DNA of 33,528 nucleotides, taken from NCBI GenBank assembly GCA_002701385.1, contig NZVD01000056.1, positions 67,305 through 100,832 of the forward strand, written 5' to 3'. Under the pieces are notes generated by a model that worked only from the letters and a program-made list of their open reading frames with translations, had not been told where the DNA came from and made no database searches. The stretch is from Rhodopirellula sp. (GTDB taxonomy: Bacteria > Planctomycetota > Planctomycetia > Pirellulales > Pirellulaceae). Of this stretch, positions 8,666 through 16,988 are shown in pieces (within the stretch, counting starts at the first letter, position 1; each line of letters starts with the position of its first letter). The position numbers and the translations under genes were made by a program.

Positions 8666-9691
8666 ATGGCTACAGATATCACATCCATCTTGCAGGAACT
8701 CGATTCGATCGATTCATCATACGATCGACGACGTAAAATTGAGAATCTCGCCAAAGACTCACTTTTCACGATCGCCGTAGTGGCCTCTGAAGTCGACCGA
8801 AATTACAGCTACGTACGTGAAGACGGCTATCGTGATGGATACTCCATTCTAGGTACGGTAAACAGTGTCTCATCAGCAGTTAAAATCCTACTACCGACTG
8901 CACTTAATGAACAAGCGACCAATTGGAGTGCCGGGGATTCTATTTCACTTGTCGTCAAAGTATACGACTGGGACAGTGCTTACAAACACTTCAAATTGCT
9001 AGCCACCGAAGTCGCAAGCGATACTGCGCCATCGCCCCCAGCCACAAGTACACCACCAGAAGTTACTCCACCGTCACCAGCGAAAGTGGAGACGCCCACT
9101 CCAGCCGAACCAACGTTAACAACTCCAGTTCCCTCAAAAGCTCCTTCTCCTCCGACTGCTACTCCCCCAACACCACCTAAACAGCCTGTCGTCGAGTCCA
9201 CGCAAACTATGGAACCAAGACCGGAATCTGTCAGAAAACCGGCCCCCGAACCAGAAGCCAAACCTGCTCCCAATCTAAAGAAAGTTGAACGTCCCAAAGC
9301 AAAACGCTCTCGTGCAAAACCTCAGACACCGAAGGCGCCCCGGGCTCCGGAACAAAAATCGACAAATCAGCAGCAGGCTAACACAACGCAAGCTCAGCCG
9401 CCAGTTAAACCGCAAGCTCAACCTACCGCCTATAACAAAACGCCTGTCAGCTTAAAGCAATACAATCCTCCGACACTCAAAGGTGTACCAACACGCCGGA
9501 ATACACCGACGTTTGGGGGACGCACAAAACCAATGCAGCCACAACGCTTTACATTGGCCCCAACAAATCCTTTTGAAATCGTCCAGGGCCAATATAAAAA
9601 ACCGCTCATTCTAGGCTTAAAGATTTTCGGCGGGATCTTTGCCGGATTCCTTCTCTTGATTTGCGTTTGCTGCGGGCTACTCTCTAGCTAA
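8666..9691 (+). CDS. Tail-anchored Pro-rich protein with SYDRR N-terminal domain
   Basis: A 341-residue protein whose first ~120 residues are a paralog of the preceding gene's N-terminal domain; both share IDSSYDRRR, a V/IREx-GYRDG/GFRDG block, a GDS(I/V)S block and DWDSAYKHFKLL/DYDTAYNRYHLL. Next comes a Pro/Thr/Ala linker (about 120-190), a Lys/Arg/Pro/Gln-rich region (about 190-310), and a single hydrophobic segment at about 312-338 ending in CVCCGLLSS, which makes it a tail-anchored membrane protein with the N-terminal domain in the cytoplasm. There is no propeller. No enzymatic motif is seen and the function is unknown. It ends 8 bp from the convergent haem protein gene with no obvious terminator between them. 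Confidence 0.8.
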   Translation: MATDITSILQELDSIDSSYDRRRKIENLAKDSLFTIAVVASEVDRNYSYVREDGYRDGYSILGTVNSVSSAVKILLPTALNEQATNWSAGDSISLVVKVYDWDSAYKHFKLLATEVASDTAPSPPATSTPPEVTPPSPAKVETPTPAEPTLTTPVPSKAPSPPTATPPTPPKQPVVESTQTMEPRPESVRKPAPEPEAKPAPNLKKVERPKAKRSRAKPQTPKAPRAPEQKSTNQQQANTTQAQPPVKPQAQPTAYNKTPVSLKQYNPPTLKGVPTRRNTPTFGGRTKPMQPQRFTLAPTNPFEIVQGQYKKPLILGLKIFGGIFAGFLLLICVCCGLLSS

Positions 9692-9699
9692 CAACTTGA

Positions 9700-12549
9700 T
9701 CACTTGGCCTGCTTGATGAATTCCACCAAGTCAGCGACCTGTTGTGCAGTGAGATCTTTAACCTGCAAATCCGGCATCAGGGACTTATCCTGCCGTTCCA
9801 CGAAATCAACTTCAGCGGCTGGGATAGCGGTTTGCTTCCCTTGTGCATCCAAGATTACAAGTTGCTTTCCGTTTCTTTCTTTAACGACGCCTGAAAAGAC
9901 TTTTCCACCCGTTGTTTCGACAACATAGGACGCATACTTCGCCTCGATTTTAGCCGAGGGACGAACGATACTTTCAAGAATCTCTTCGCGTCCCAAACGC
10001 TTGGCAATATCCTCGAGAGACGGTCCAACCGGCTTGCCTTCAGTCCCGATCTGATGACAATTCTTACACTGAATACCCTGCGTACTTAAAAACAACTTGC
10101 GACCGTTTTTTGAGTCCCCTTGAAGCCTGAGGATTTGCGACGAATCAAAATTGGTTCCCAGAGTTTGCGGTAATAACGCAGGATCAATGAATGGTTTATA
10201 GAGTCCGAGCTCCAGCGGCGGCTCCTGACCGGTTGCCTTTTGGCGAATTGCTAAGAGCGATTTCTGTCGAGCACTAGACAATGCATCTAAAGCCATTGCC
10301 AATGCCTTCGACACCGGTTGGTTACCTCTCTGATTCACAATATCGACATCGACTGCAAACACAAGTTCTCCAGCTTCAGGAGAATCCAGTTCGTCAATCC
10401 ATTGCCTTATCAAATCAATTGTCTGTGCGTCAGGAGTCTGAGCTCCCAGATGAGGCATGTGCCCAAGTCCAGTCGTCGTTAGACGATACAACAGGACCGA
10501 GCCTGATGGGTCACCAGCAGATACAATCCTCGCATCCTGAATCCCTAAACTACCTCTCGTTGGCCGGTGGTTAACCAATTTCATTGCATCCCACTCCGTT
10601 TGAAAACGGAGATCAATGGTTGCATTTCCGCCCCCTCCTGGCTGATGGCAATGTGCACAATTGGCTGCTAGATACGACTTTACAATCTGCGCCTTGTCTC
10701 CATCACGACCATGATGAAATGATGGCAATCCCTCTTTCAAGCCTGCAAGCTTGTGAGCATTCTCTTTTCCACCAACCGGATTCACCAATTGAACAACTCC
10801 ATCTTCGATTAGTGAATGTAATGCAATATCGTGTTTCGCACCGTTACCAGCCGTAAGTCCATTCAATTGGGGCAAGACAAATCCCAGTACCGTGGAGCGG
10901 CTGTTGTGACAAGTTACACACTCATTGCGACTGTGATACCGCCATTCAATCTCCCGTGTTCCTTTGAAAGCCAATGGATCATCAATCATCACGTTGCGAA
11001 TCGCACCTTTGGAAGGAACCAAATCTGCATCGGACTGGTCTTCCCGCCAGGCGTAGGTATAGAACTGCCATTGTTCATTCTCAAGGAACATGACTTGAGT
11101 CTCCAGACGAGTAAGTTCCTCTGCTCCGGCTTTCTGAAGATACAGCGTCTTGGCTAGTGTTGTTCCTTCGGGATAGAGCATCGTCCCGTTTCTTTGAAGC
11201 ATGACATTTTCTTCACCTTGCAGAGCAATGACTCGATCCCCGATCGCTCCATCGGACCATTGTGGCTGTGCAATTGTATACTCAAATACACCTGACGCCG
11301 GAGTCACCTTAGCATTAAACAAGCCAGTTTCGCTAATCTTAAGCGGAAAAGCGGACGGATCGACATCAATCTTATTGCCTTCAAGCTTGTAGATACCACC
11401 GGCATAATCAAGTACCAATAACTCACCACTGGAATCTTCTCCAAAGGCGATGACTTTAACTGTCGATCTGGCAATTTCCTGCAACGAAGTGAGTTCATTC
11501 CCTTCATTGGTTAACGCCCACAGAATTCCTGTCACATAATCTCCGTAAACATATTTCCCTTGAAGTCCATCATGCTTCCCACGGTAAACGAAGCCCCCGG
11601 TAATAGAACGTGACTCCGAATGATGGTGAGCAGCAACGGCTGGAATGACAGGTCCTGGGCCGGTCTTTAGGTCGGTACGAACTGGCTGAGGTCCTTCCGT
11701 GACGCTCCACCCATAATTCCCACCACTGACTACACGGAACACCATTTCCCACAGTTCCCAGCCAACATCACCAACCCAAAGTTCACCTGTCTGCTGGTCA
11801 AAACTCATTCTCCAGGGATTTCTAAAGCCAAAGGCAAAGATTTCGTGGCGAGCCTCTTCCATGGAAACAAACGGATTGTCGTCCGGAATTGAATAAGGGG
11901 ATTTTGCTGACGTATTGGAAACATCCAAACGCAGAATACAGCTCAACAAATCGTCGACTCCCTGCCCGGTGTTGTTTCCGTCAGGCGGAGAAGGGGCCGC
12001 AGCGTCACCTGTAGAAATGTATAACATCCCGTCCGGGCCGAATTTTAAACAGCCTCCGTTATGGCCCCCCGAACGCCAGCGTATAATCTCCACTTCACTC
12101 TCAGGATCAATTGTCGGTGGACTTTCTGATCGCATTCGAAATCTGGCAACTCGAGTCCCTTCCTCCAGATTAGGACCATCGATAAACGTCAAATAGACGA
12201 ATCGATTCTCTTTGAAATTAGGGTCGAATGTAAATCCATAAGCGGCGGCTGCGTCAAAAGCCTCGTTCAGGTTAATCACTAGATCGGCTTGCTGCACACC
12301 ATGATTAGATTGCTCAAAGCTAAACAGCTTGCCTTTCTGTTCAAGCACATACAACCGCCCGTCATTCGGACCACTGGTGATTAACACTGGGTTATCAAAT
12401 GACAGACCAGCATAGGATCGAACCAACGTGTATGGACTGGGCTTATCCGGGCTTCCTGTCAGCTTGCTTTCCTTCCAGACATCTCTGGCCAAAGAGGAAT
12501 TACCAATCAGTAGCATCAAAGTCAAAGTCAGTACGGATCTTACGAGCAT
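9700..12549 (-). CDS. Secreted sorbosone dehydrogenase-like protein fused to multihaem c-type modules
   Basis: 949 residues with a Sec signal (1-21, cleavage after SLA). Residues about 40-400 match the glucose/sorbosone dehydrogenase propeller family, with GGHNGGCLKFGPDGMLYISTGD as a signature. Residues about 410-735 resemble the SO2930/HNE_0200-type cytochrome region (QPQWSDGA, WRYHSRNECVTCHNSR) with haem sites CVTCH near 541 and CAHCH near 630. The last ~130 residues match the Pirellula/Verrucomicrobium putative haem-binding domain, with CKNCH near 826 and ESIVRPSAKI. So three CxxCH sites: probably a periplasmic or surface sugar or alcohol dehydrogenase passing electrons internally to c-haems. 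The PQQ requirement is inferred from family. An AGGA lies about 12 nt before the ATG. It lies 75 bp after the subtilase gene on the same strand. Confidence 0.87.
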   Translation of the reverse strand: MLVRSVLTLTLMLLIGNSSLARDVWKESKLTGSPDKPSPYTLVRSYAGLSFDNPVLITSGPNDGRLYVLEQKGKLFSFEQSNHGVQQADLVINLNEAFDAAAAYGFTFDPNFKENRFVYLTFIDGPNLEEGTRVARFRMRSESPPTIDPESEVEIIRWRSGGHNGGCLKFGPDGMLYISTGDAAAPSPPDGNNTGQGVDDLLSCILRLDVSNTSAKSPYSIPDDNPFVSMEEARHEIFAFGFRNPWRMSFDQQTGELWVGDVGWELWEMVFRVVSGGNYGWSVTEGPQPVRTDLKTGPGPVIPAVAAHHHSESRSITGGFVYRGKHDGLQGKYVYGDYVTGILWALTNEGNELTSLQEIARSTVKVIAFGEDSSGELLVLDYAGGIYKLEGNKIDVDPSAFPLKISETGLFNAKVTPASGVFEYTIAQPQWSDGAIGDRVIALQGEENVMLQRNGTMLYPEGTTLAKTLYLQKAGAEELTRLETQVMFLENEQWQFYTYAWREDQSDADLVPSKGAIRNVMIDDPLAFKGTREIEWRYHSRNECVTCHNSRSTVLGFVLPQLNGLTAGNGAKHDIALHSLIEDGVVQLVNPVGGKENAHKLAGLKEGLPSFHHGRDGDKAQIVKSYLAANCAHCHQPGGGGNATIDLRFQTEWDAMKLVNHRPTRGSLGIQDARIVSAGDPSGSVLLYRLTTTGLGHMPHLGAQTPDAQTIDLIRQWIDELDSPEAGELVFAVDVDIVNQRGNQPVSKALAMALDALSSARQKSLLAIRQKATGQEPPLELGLYKPFIDPALLPQTLGTNFDSSQILRLQGDSKNGRKLFLSTQGIQCKNCHQIGTEGKPVGPSLEDIAKRLGREEILESIVRPSAKIEAKYASYVVETTGGKVFSGVVKERNGKQLVILDAQGKQTAIPAAEVDFVERQDKSLMPDLQVKDLTAQQVADLVEFIKQAK

Positions 12550-12563
12550 TTTCTATATCCTGA

Positions 12564-12599
12564 AAGTGTTACGATCTGTGCTGTCATATTGTAACACTT
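12564..12599 (-). promoter_or_regulatory. 9-bp inverted repeat upstream of the multihaem dehydrogenase gene
   Basis: AAGTGTTAC at 12564-12572 and GTAACACTT at 12591-12599 are perfect complements separated by 18 bp, just upstream of the ATG at 12549. The arms are about 27 bp apart centre to centre. This could be an operator, or a hairpin between the subtilase and dehydrogenase genes. No U-rich tail follows on the minus strand. Confidence 0.4.
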
Positions 12600-12624
12600 C
12601 CAGCTTACCGTTCACCAATGATGG

Positions 12625-15600
12625 TCAGGACGGCAAGTTCAGTTCAAGCTCGTCGGCAGTCTTGAGACCAGACCTGTCTTCAACTGCTTCGCGATCGATC
12701 AGTTCGAGTTCAGTCACAAAGCTGTCTATGGTTCGCTGAATCTCACCGGGCGTGTCATTCCAATTCTCCGGAGCCGCCAGCCTATCTTCATTTTGATCAA
12801 TCGTCCGAAGCCAATCTTCATCACCTTCCATTCGATCATCAACCAGTCCAGGCCAAAACTCACCTTCAGCTTGAGCCTCACCTTCTAGAAAAGCATTTAG
12901 TTCATTAATTACTACAAGTGCATCGAGAGGTGAAAACTGGTTATCCCGGCTAGCGTCCCAAAACGGAGCTTGCATGCCTTGCTCTCGCTCAGTCGGCAGC
13001 GCACCACCTTCTCCCGCATTTAGGCGATTGATCACAGAAAGTGCATCCATTGGAACCAATTGACCATCGTCATTGATATCACCGGGGCTACTTCCGTTAA
13101 ACCAAAGGTAATCGGTGACCATTTCAATCGTGACCTGATGGGCATCCGTTGTCACGGTACCATCGGTTACTTTGTATTCAAAAGAATCGACACGATTAAA
13201 ATTCGTGTTGGGCACATACTCGAACGCTCCACCATCCCGAAGTACCAAAGTGCCGTACTCAGGGGGGGTAACCTGAGTAAACGTCAGCCGATTTACATCC
13301 GGATCGTCGACCAAACTGAACAGATCGCTATCAAACCCTGGATCCAACGTCTGATTATCTCTAAGTTCATAGACTCCATTGGAGGCAATCGGTTCGTCAT
13401 TGACTTGATTAACAACGACTGCGAACTCTTCAATGTAAAACTGATTGTCCTCGAGTGTATCTAAATCCTGATCATACCCAGAGTCCATCAACTGAAGTAC
13501 GATGGAGCTCGAGCCATTGGCGTGCTCTGGAAAACTCAATTCCAGACGTCCTGTCGATGCACTATTATCATGCGTGAGTTCGTAATCCAACAAATCGTCA
13601 TTCGATATAAACACATCTATCATGAATTGCTGAGATTCATCTATTCCCGAACTCAACCCAGTCAGATCCAAAACGACATCACCACTATCCTCGTCCAATT
13701 CGACATCTTCGACCGCTTCTATGGTTGGCGGCATGTCCGTGGGTGCCAAACTCAGATAGTAGTGTCCCATTGAACCGGGCATGGCACCTTCGCCAGTATT
13801 CGGGTCGTAATTAACGTCCCCTTCGTGATAGCCACTCACCCCAAAGTAATACGTCTCACCACCGGTAAATTCGTAGTGCAGAAAACTGCCTAATCCACCA
13901 TAAGGATCATCATCGTTCTGTGCGAGTTCTGCTCCCTGACTATCAAACAATCTCAGGACAGTATCAGCACTCCATGCCTGCGAACTGTCCGTCCAGACCA
14001 TATAGTCTCCGGATTCAGTTGGAGCAAAGCGATATAGGTCGACATCTTCCGCTGTTAATACGAACGTATCGTCGTAGCCAATTTCGGCCGATTGTACATC
14101 TCCGACCGCCAGGTCGAGTATCCCTTGGTGGGTTAGCTTGTCATCAGTGAGCATTTCATAGGCACCAGCATCAAATTGATCCCATTTCATTTGGTAGTAA
14201 CCAGTATCGCCCGGAACAGCATCACCAATTAAGAAAGGGTCGAAGGCTTGGTTCCCCAACCCGCTCACAGCAAAATAAACGGTTTCACCAGCTGTGCTAG
14301 CCAGGTGGATTTTGGAATCCCAACTACCATCCTGTACAAAATCCCAATCACGCTGCGCGATATAGTTTCCGGCCGAATCAAATACCGTAATGACACTATC
14401 CAAATCGTCCTCGTTGTCCTCAAGGACATAGGAATCCACATCAAACTCCAACACGCCGGAGATAGTAGGCGTCACCGAATAGAAATCAATATCTTTCTCG
14501 CTAACTTCAACCCAATCTCCTAACACAGAATCCCAATCAAAATAGATCAGCTCTTCATACCATGTGTTCGCATCGGGCAGTGGCATAGCCTGATTGATAT
14601 TTCCGGTTAAGTCATTGGAGATGAACTCGAATTCAACTTCGTAGAATCCACCATAAGTCGTTCGACGTCCATCAACACTCATGGGGTTATAACTGTGATT
14701 GCGCTGACCCGAAACTCCGAAATAAAGTACTTGACCTTGTTCGAGGTCGGTTCCCATAACAAAGCTATCGAGTGTATGACCATCGAAATACTGGCGATCA
14801 GTGGGATGTTCAAAGACATAGCCCGGATAGTAACCGTCAACAAACTCCAGGGGATTGCCAAATTCATCCACTTGTAAATCGTCGTCACTATAAACCAATT
14901 CATTTCCATCAGCGTCAAATACACGCAGAAAGGAATCGACGTATCCCTCTAAATACGGAGTGTCGATATCAACCAATACTTTACCGTCGTCCGGAACCAC
15001 CAAGCGGAACAAGTCTACATCCTGTGTACCTACATGCGTTCCATAGTCCTGTCCGATCAAGCCCTGAAACGACGTTTCTCCCTGATTGAAGCTCACTTGG
15101 ACAGCTGTATCCAGAAAGCCATTTAAGTCGTCATTCGCCCAGCTAAAAGCGAGTTTATAATGCCCTCGATCGGCCGAAGTCCCCGACCCCGGGTGCAGTG
15201 GTGAATACGTATCGTTCCCTGAACCGCTGACTCCCACGTAATACACGCCAACCGGAAGCGCTGCTTCTAAATGTGAAAAGGTTGTATCGTCATAATTGTC
15301 ATTTGCTGCCAGTGGTGTCCCGTTTGAATCAAAAAGTCTTAGAAGAGTATCAGCGGGTTCGCGATTCCCCCAGGCTTCGGTCTGCAAGATAACAACTCCG
15401 GGTGCGGACAGTTCAAACTTGAACATATCCACGTCGGCATCACCCGATTCAAAGCGTCGGCCATCCTTACCTAAAATCCCTTTCAGCTTCACCGCTTCGG
15501 TCGGATCGTTATCATAGACACTCCATCGCAAAGGTAATACCGGTCCCTGATACGCTCCAGCCAGCGTACTATTTGCGTCGCCACTATTGACCGCGTAGCG

Positions 15601-16737
15601 ATCCTCTCGCTGAGCCGGCGTCTCCACCAATTCTCTAACTGCACTGACGGCCTGATGGATATTGAGTCGAGGGTATTCAGCATTCGTGTAAGCAAATTCA
15701 ACTCCATCCACCGTCGTTATCGAATTTTCATCGTCACCATCATGAATAACATCGGCTGATTCACGGATTAGTTGTTGTACTTCGGACGTCGTTAAATATC
15801 GCCCTCCAAAAGTCATCGCCGCATCCTGCATCAGCGCCACAGCACCAGCAACCATCGGCGAAGCCATGCTTGTTCCTGCTAATTCCTGAAGTTCGTCACC
15901 GGGAACTGAACTGAGAATAAATGCTCCGGGCGCAAAGACTACATTACCTTGATCTGGTGGCCGCTGACTGAAGTGCACGATCCGATCTGACGCCGTAGTG
16001 ACGTCACAAACCTGATCCCCCATACAAATCCCGCCACCTTCATATGATTCCCAAACGGCTCCGACTACTAATGTGCTATAGATACCGGGAGCATTCGCAT
16101 TGCGAATCATTTGGTTCTGCCCGTTACGATCAATTCCGAATTCATTTCCAGCAGCACTAACGACGGTGATCCCCAGTCGCTCCAGATTCAAAATCTCACG
16201 GTAGACATCCTGTGTAACAGCTGCCGCGTCATTCGTATTTGCAAACAACCCTCCACCAAGAGACATATTCACTACTTTAATATTGTTCTCATAGTGATTT
16301 TCACGAACCCATTGCAACGCCTCCAGGATTTCAACCCACGAGGAATACCCATCTGTCTCCGAGAACACTTGTAACGAGATCAGATTGGCCTGAGGGGCAA
16401 CTCCTATATTGGGGTCACTTGCCGCCGCAATTCCAGCTACATGCGTCCCATGATTCGACGTGAAATAATTCCCTTCGTTGGCATAAACTAAATCAACGTT
16501 GGCAATAACTCGGTTCGTCAGCAATTCATGACTGCTGTCGACCCCCGTGTCGATAATGGCGATTCCAATTTCGTCACCATCTATCTCATCGAAATCCGGC
16601 AATCGTCGCATTTCGTAAAGATCTATCAAGTCAAAAGCAAATGAGTGCGGAGCGACACCTGTTAAAACCAATCGCGGCTCTAAAGGCTCCAAAAACAACC
16701 GCTTTTGCAGTCGTCTCCTATTTGATTTCCTGAGCAT
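12625..16737 (-). CDS. Subtilisin-like (S8) serine protease with PPC, cadherin-like and dockerin regions
   Basis: 1370 residues. The N-terminus carries the planctomycete LEPR-XLL export motif (LEPLEPRLVL, about 16-25) after a basic stretch. The S8 catalytic domain spans about 28-370 with a complete triad: Asp63 in IIDTGVD, His96 in NHGTHVAG, Ser290 in GTSMASP, and oxyanion Asn198. Four PPC-like beta domains follow (about 400-1000; each has DVD(L/M)(F/Y) and VGVSG or FGVSG phrases). Next are a cadherin-like region (about 1000-1200; EDSGDVVLDL, FEYKVTDGT) and two dockerin type I calcium loops (GDINDDGQLVPMDALSVINRLN-like and DASRDNQFSPLDALVVINELN-like, about 1215-1290), then an acidic tail. AAGGAGG about 11 nt before the ATG is the best ribosome binding site in the window. 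Likely surface-bound or secreted; substrate unknown. Confidence 0.92.
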   Translation of the reverse strand: MLRKSNRRRLQKRLFLEPLEPRLVLTGVAPHSFAFDLIDLYEMRRLPDFDEIDGDEIGIAIIDTGVDSSHELLTNRVIANVDLVYANEGNYFTSNHGTHVAGIAAASDPNIGVAPQANLISLQVFSETDGYSSWVEILEALQWVRENHYENNIKVVNMSLGGGLFANTNDAAAVTQDVYREILNLERLGITVVSAAGNEFGIDRNGQNQMIRNANAPGIYSTLVVGAVWESYEGGGICMGDQVCDVTTASDRIVHFSQRPPDQGNVVFAPGAFILSSVPGDELQELAGTSMASPMVAGAVALMQDAAMTFGGRYLTTSEVQQLIRESADVIHDGDDENSITTVDGVEFAYTNAEYPRLNIHQAVSAVRELVETPAQREDRYAVNSGDANSTLAGAYQGPVLPLRWSVYDNDPTEAVKLKGILGKDGRRFESGDADVDMFKFELSAPGVVILQTEAWGNREPADTLLRLFDSNGTPLAANDNYDDTTFSHLEAALPVGVYYVGVSGSGNDTYSPLHPGSGTSADRGHYKLAFSWANDDLNGFLDTAVQVSFNQGETSFQGLIGQDYGTHVGTQDVDLFRLVVPDDGKVLVDIDTPYLEGYVDSFLRVFDADGNELVYSDDDLQVDEFGNPLEFVDGYYPGYVFEHPTDRQYFDGHTLDSFVMGTDLEQGQVLYFGVSGQRNHSYNPMSVDGRRTTYGGFYEVEFEFISNDLTGNINQAMPLPDANTWYEELIYFDWDSVLGDWVEVSEKDIDFYSVTPTISGVLEFDVDSYVLEDNEDDLDSVITVFDSAGNYIAQRDWDFVQDGSWDSKIHLASTAGETVYFAVSGLGNQAFDPFLIGDAVPGDTGYYQMKWDQFDAGAYEMLTDDKLTHQGILDLAVGDVQSAEIGYDDTFVLTAEDVDLYRFAPTESGDYMVWTDSSQAWSADTVLRLFDSQGAELAQNDDDPYGGLGSFLHYEFTGGETYYFGVSGYHEGDVNYDPNTGEGAMPGSMGHYYLSLAPTDMPPTIEAVEDVELDEDSGDVVLDLTGLSSGIDESQQFMIDVFISNDDLLDYELTHDNSASTGRLELSFPEHANGSSSIVLQLMDSGYDQDLDTLEDNQFYIEEFAVVVNQVNDEPIASNGVYELRDNQTLDPGFDSDLFSLVDDPDVNRLTFTQVTPPEYGTLVLRDGGAFEYVPNTNFNRVDSFEYKVTDGTVTTDAHQVTIEMVTDYLWFNGSSPGDINDDGQLVPMDALSVINRLNAGEGGALPTEREQGMQAPFWDASRDNQFSPLDALVVINELNAFLEGEAQAEGEFWPGLVDDRMEGDEDWLRTIDQNEDRLAAPENWNDTPGEIQRTIDSFVTELELIDREAVEDRSGLKTADELELNLPS

Positions 16738-16775
16738 TATTCAGTTGTCCTCCTTCCCTGTATAGTGTCATCGTT

Positions 16776-16804
16776 TCGACAACACCTGTCATCTAAATTG
16801 TCGA
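16776..16804. promoter_or_regulatory. Inverted repeat TCGACAA/TTGTCGA in the divergent protease-sulfatase intergenic region
   Basis: TCGACAA at 16776-16782 and TTGTCGA at 16798-16804 are perfect 7-bp arms with 15 bp between, about two helical turns centre to centre. The site lies about 40-70 bp upstream of the protease ATG and is a reasonable transcription factor operator candidate. Confidence 0.35.
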
Positions 16805-16925
16805 TTTGTAACGCTACTAAAACCATTCTTTTTAGCTAAAACGGCAAACCACACCTGTATTATATGCAATCTGTGTGCCGTGAGCTCAGAAGATAGGGAC
16901 TCTCAAATGACAACGGCAATTTAGT

Positions 16926-16931
16926 TATAAT
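16926..16931 (+). promoter_or_regulatory. Perfect -10 hexamer upstream of the sulfatase gene
   Basis: TATAAT at 16926-16931 lies 57 bp before the sulfatase ATG. A -35-like ATGACA at 16907-16912 is only 13 bp away, too close for sigma-70, so only the -10 is supported. Confidence 0.35.
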
Positions 16932-16988
16932 CGAAGCTGACATTCCCCATCGAGGGATTCGATCGTTTTCCCATATCAGGTTCTTTTC

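Noticed and set aside
16907-16931. ATGACA and TATAAT as a -35/-10 pair for the sulfatase
   Set aside because: Spacing is 13 bp; only the -10 hexamer was retained.
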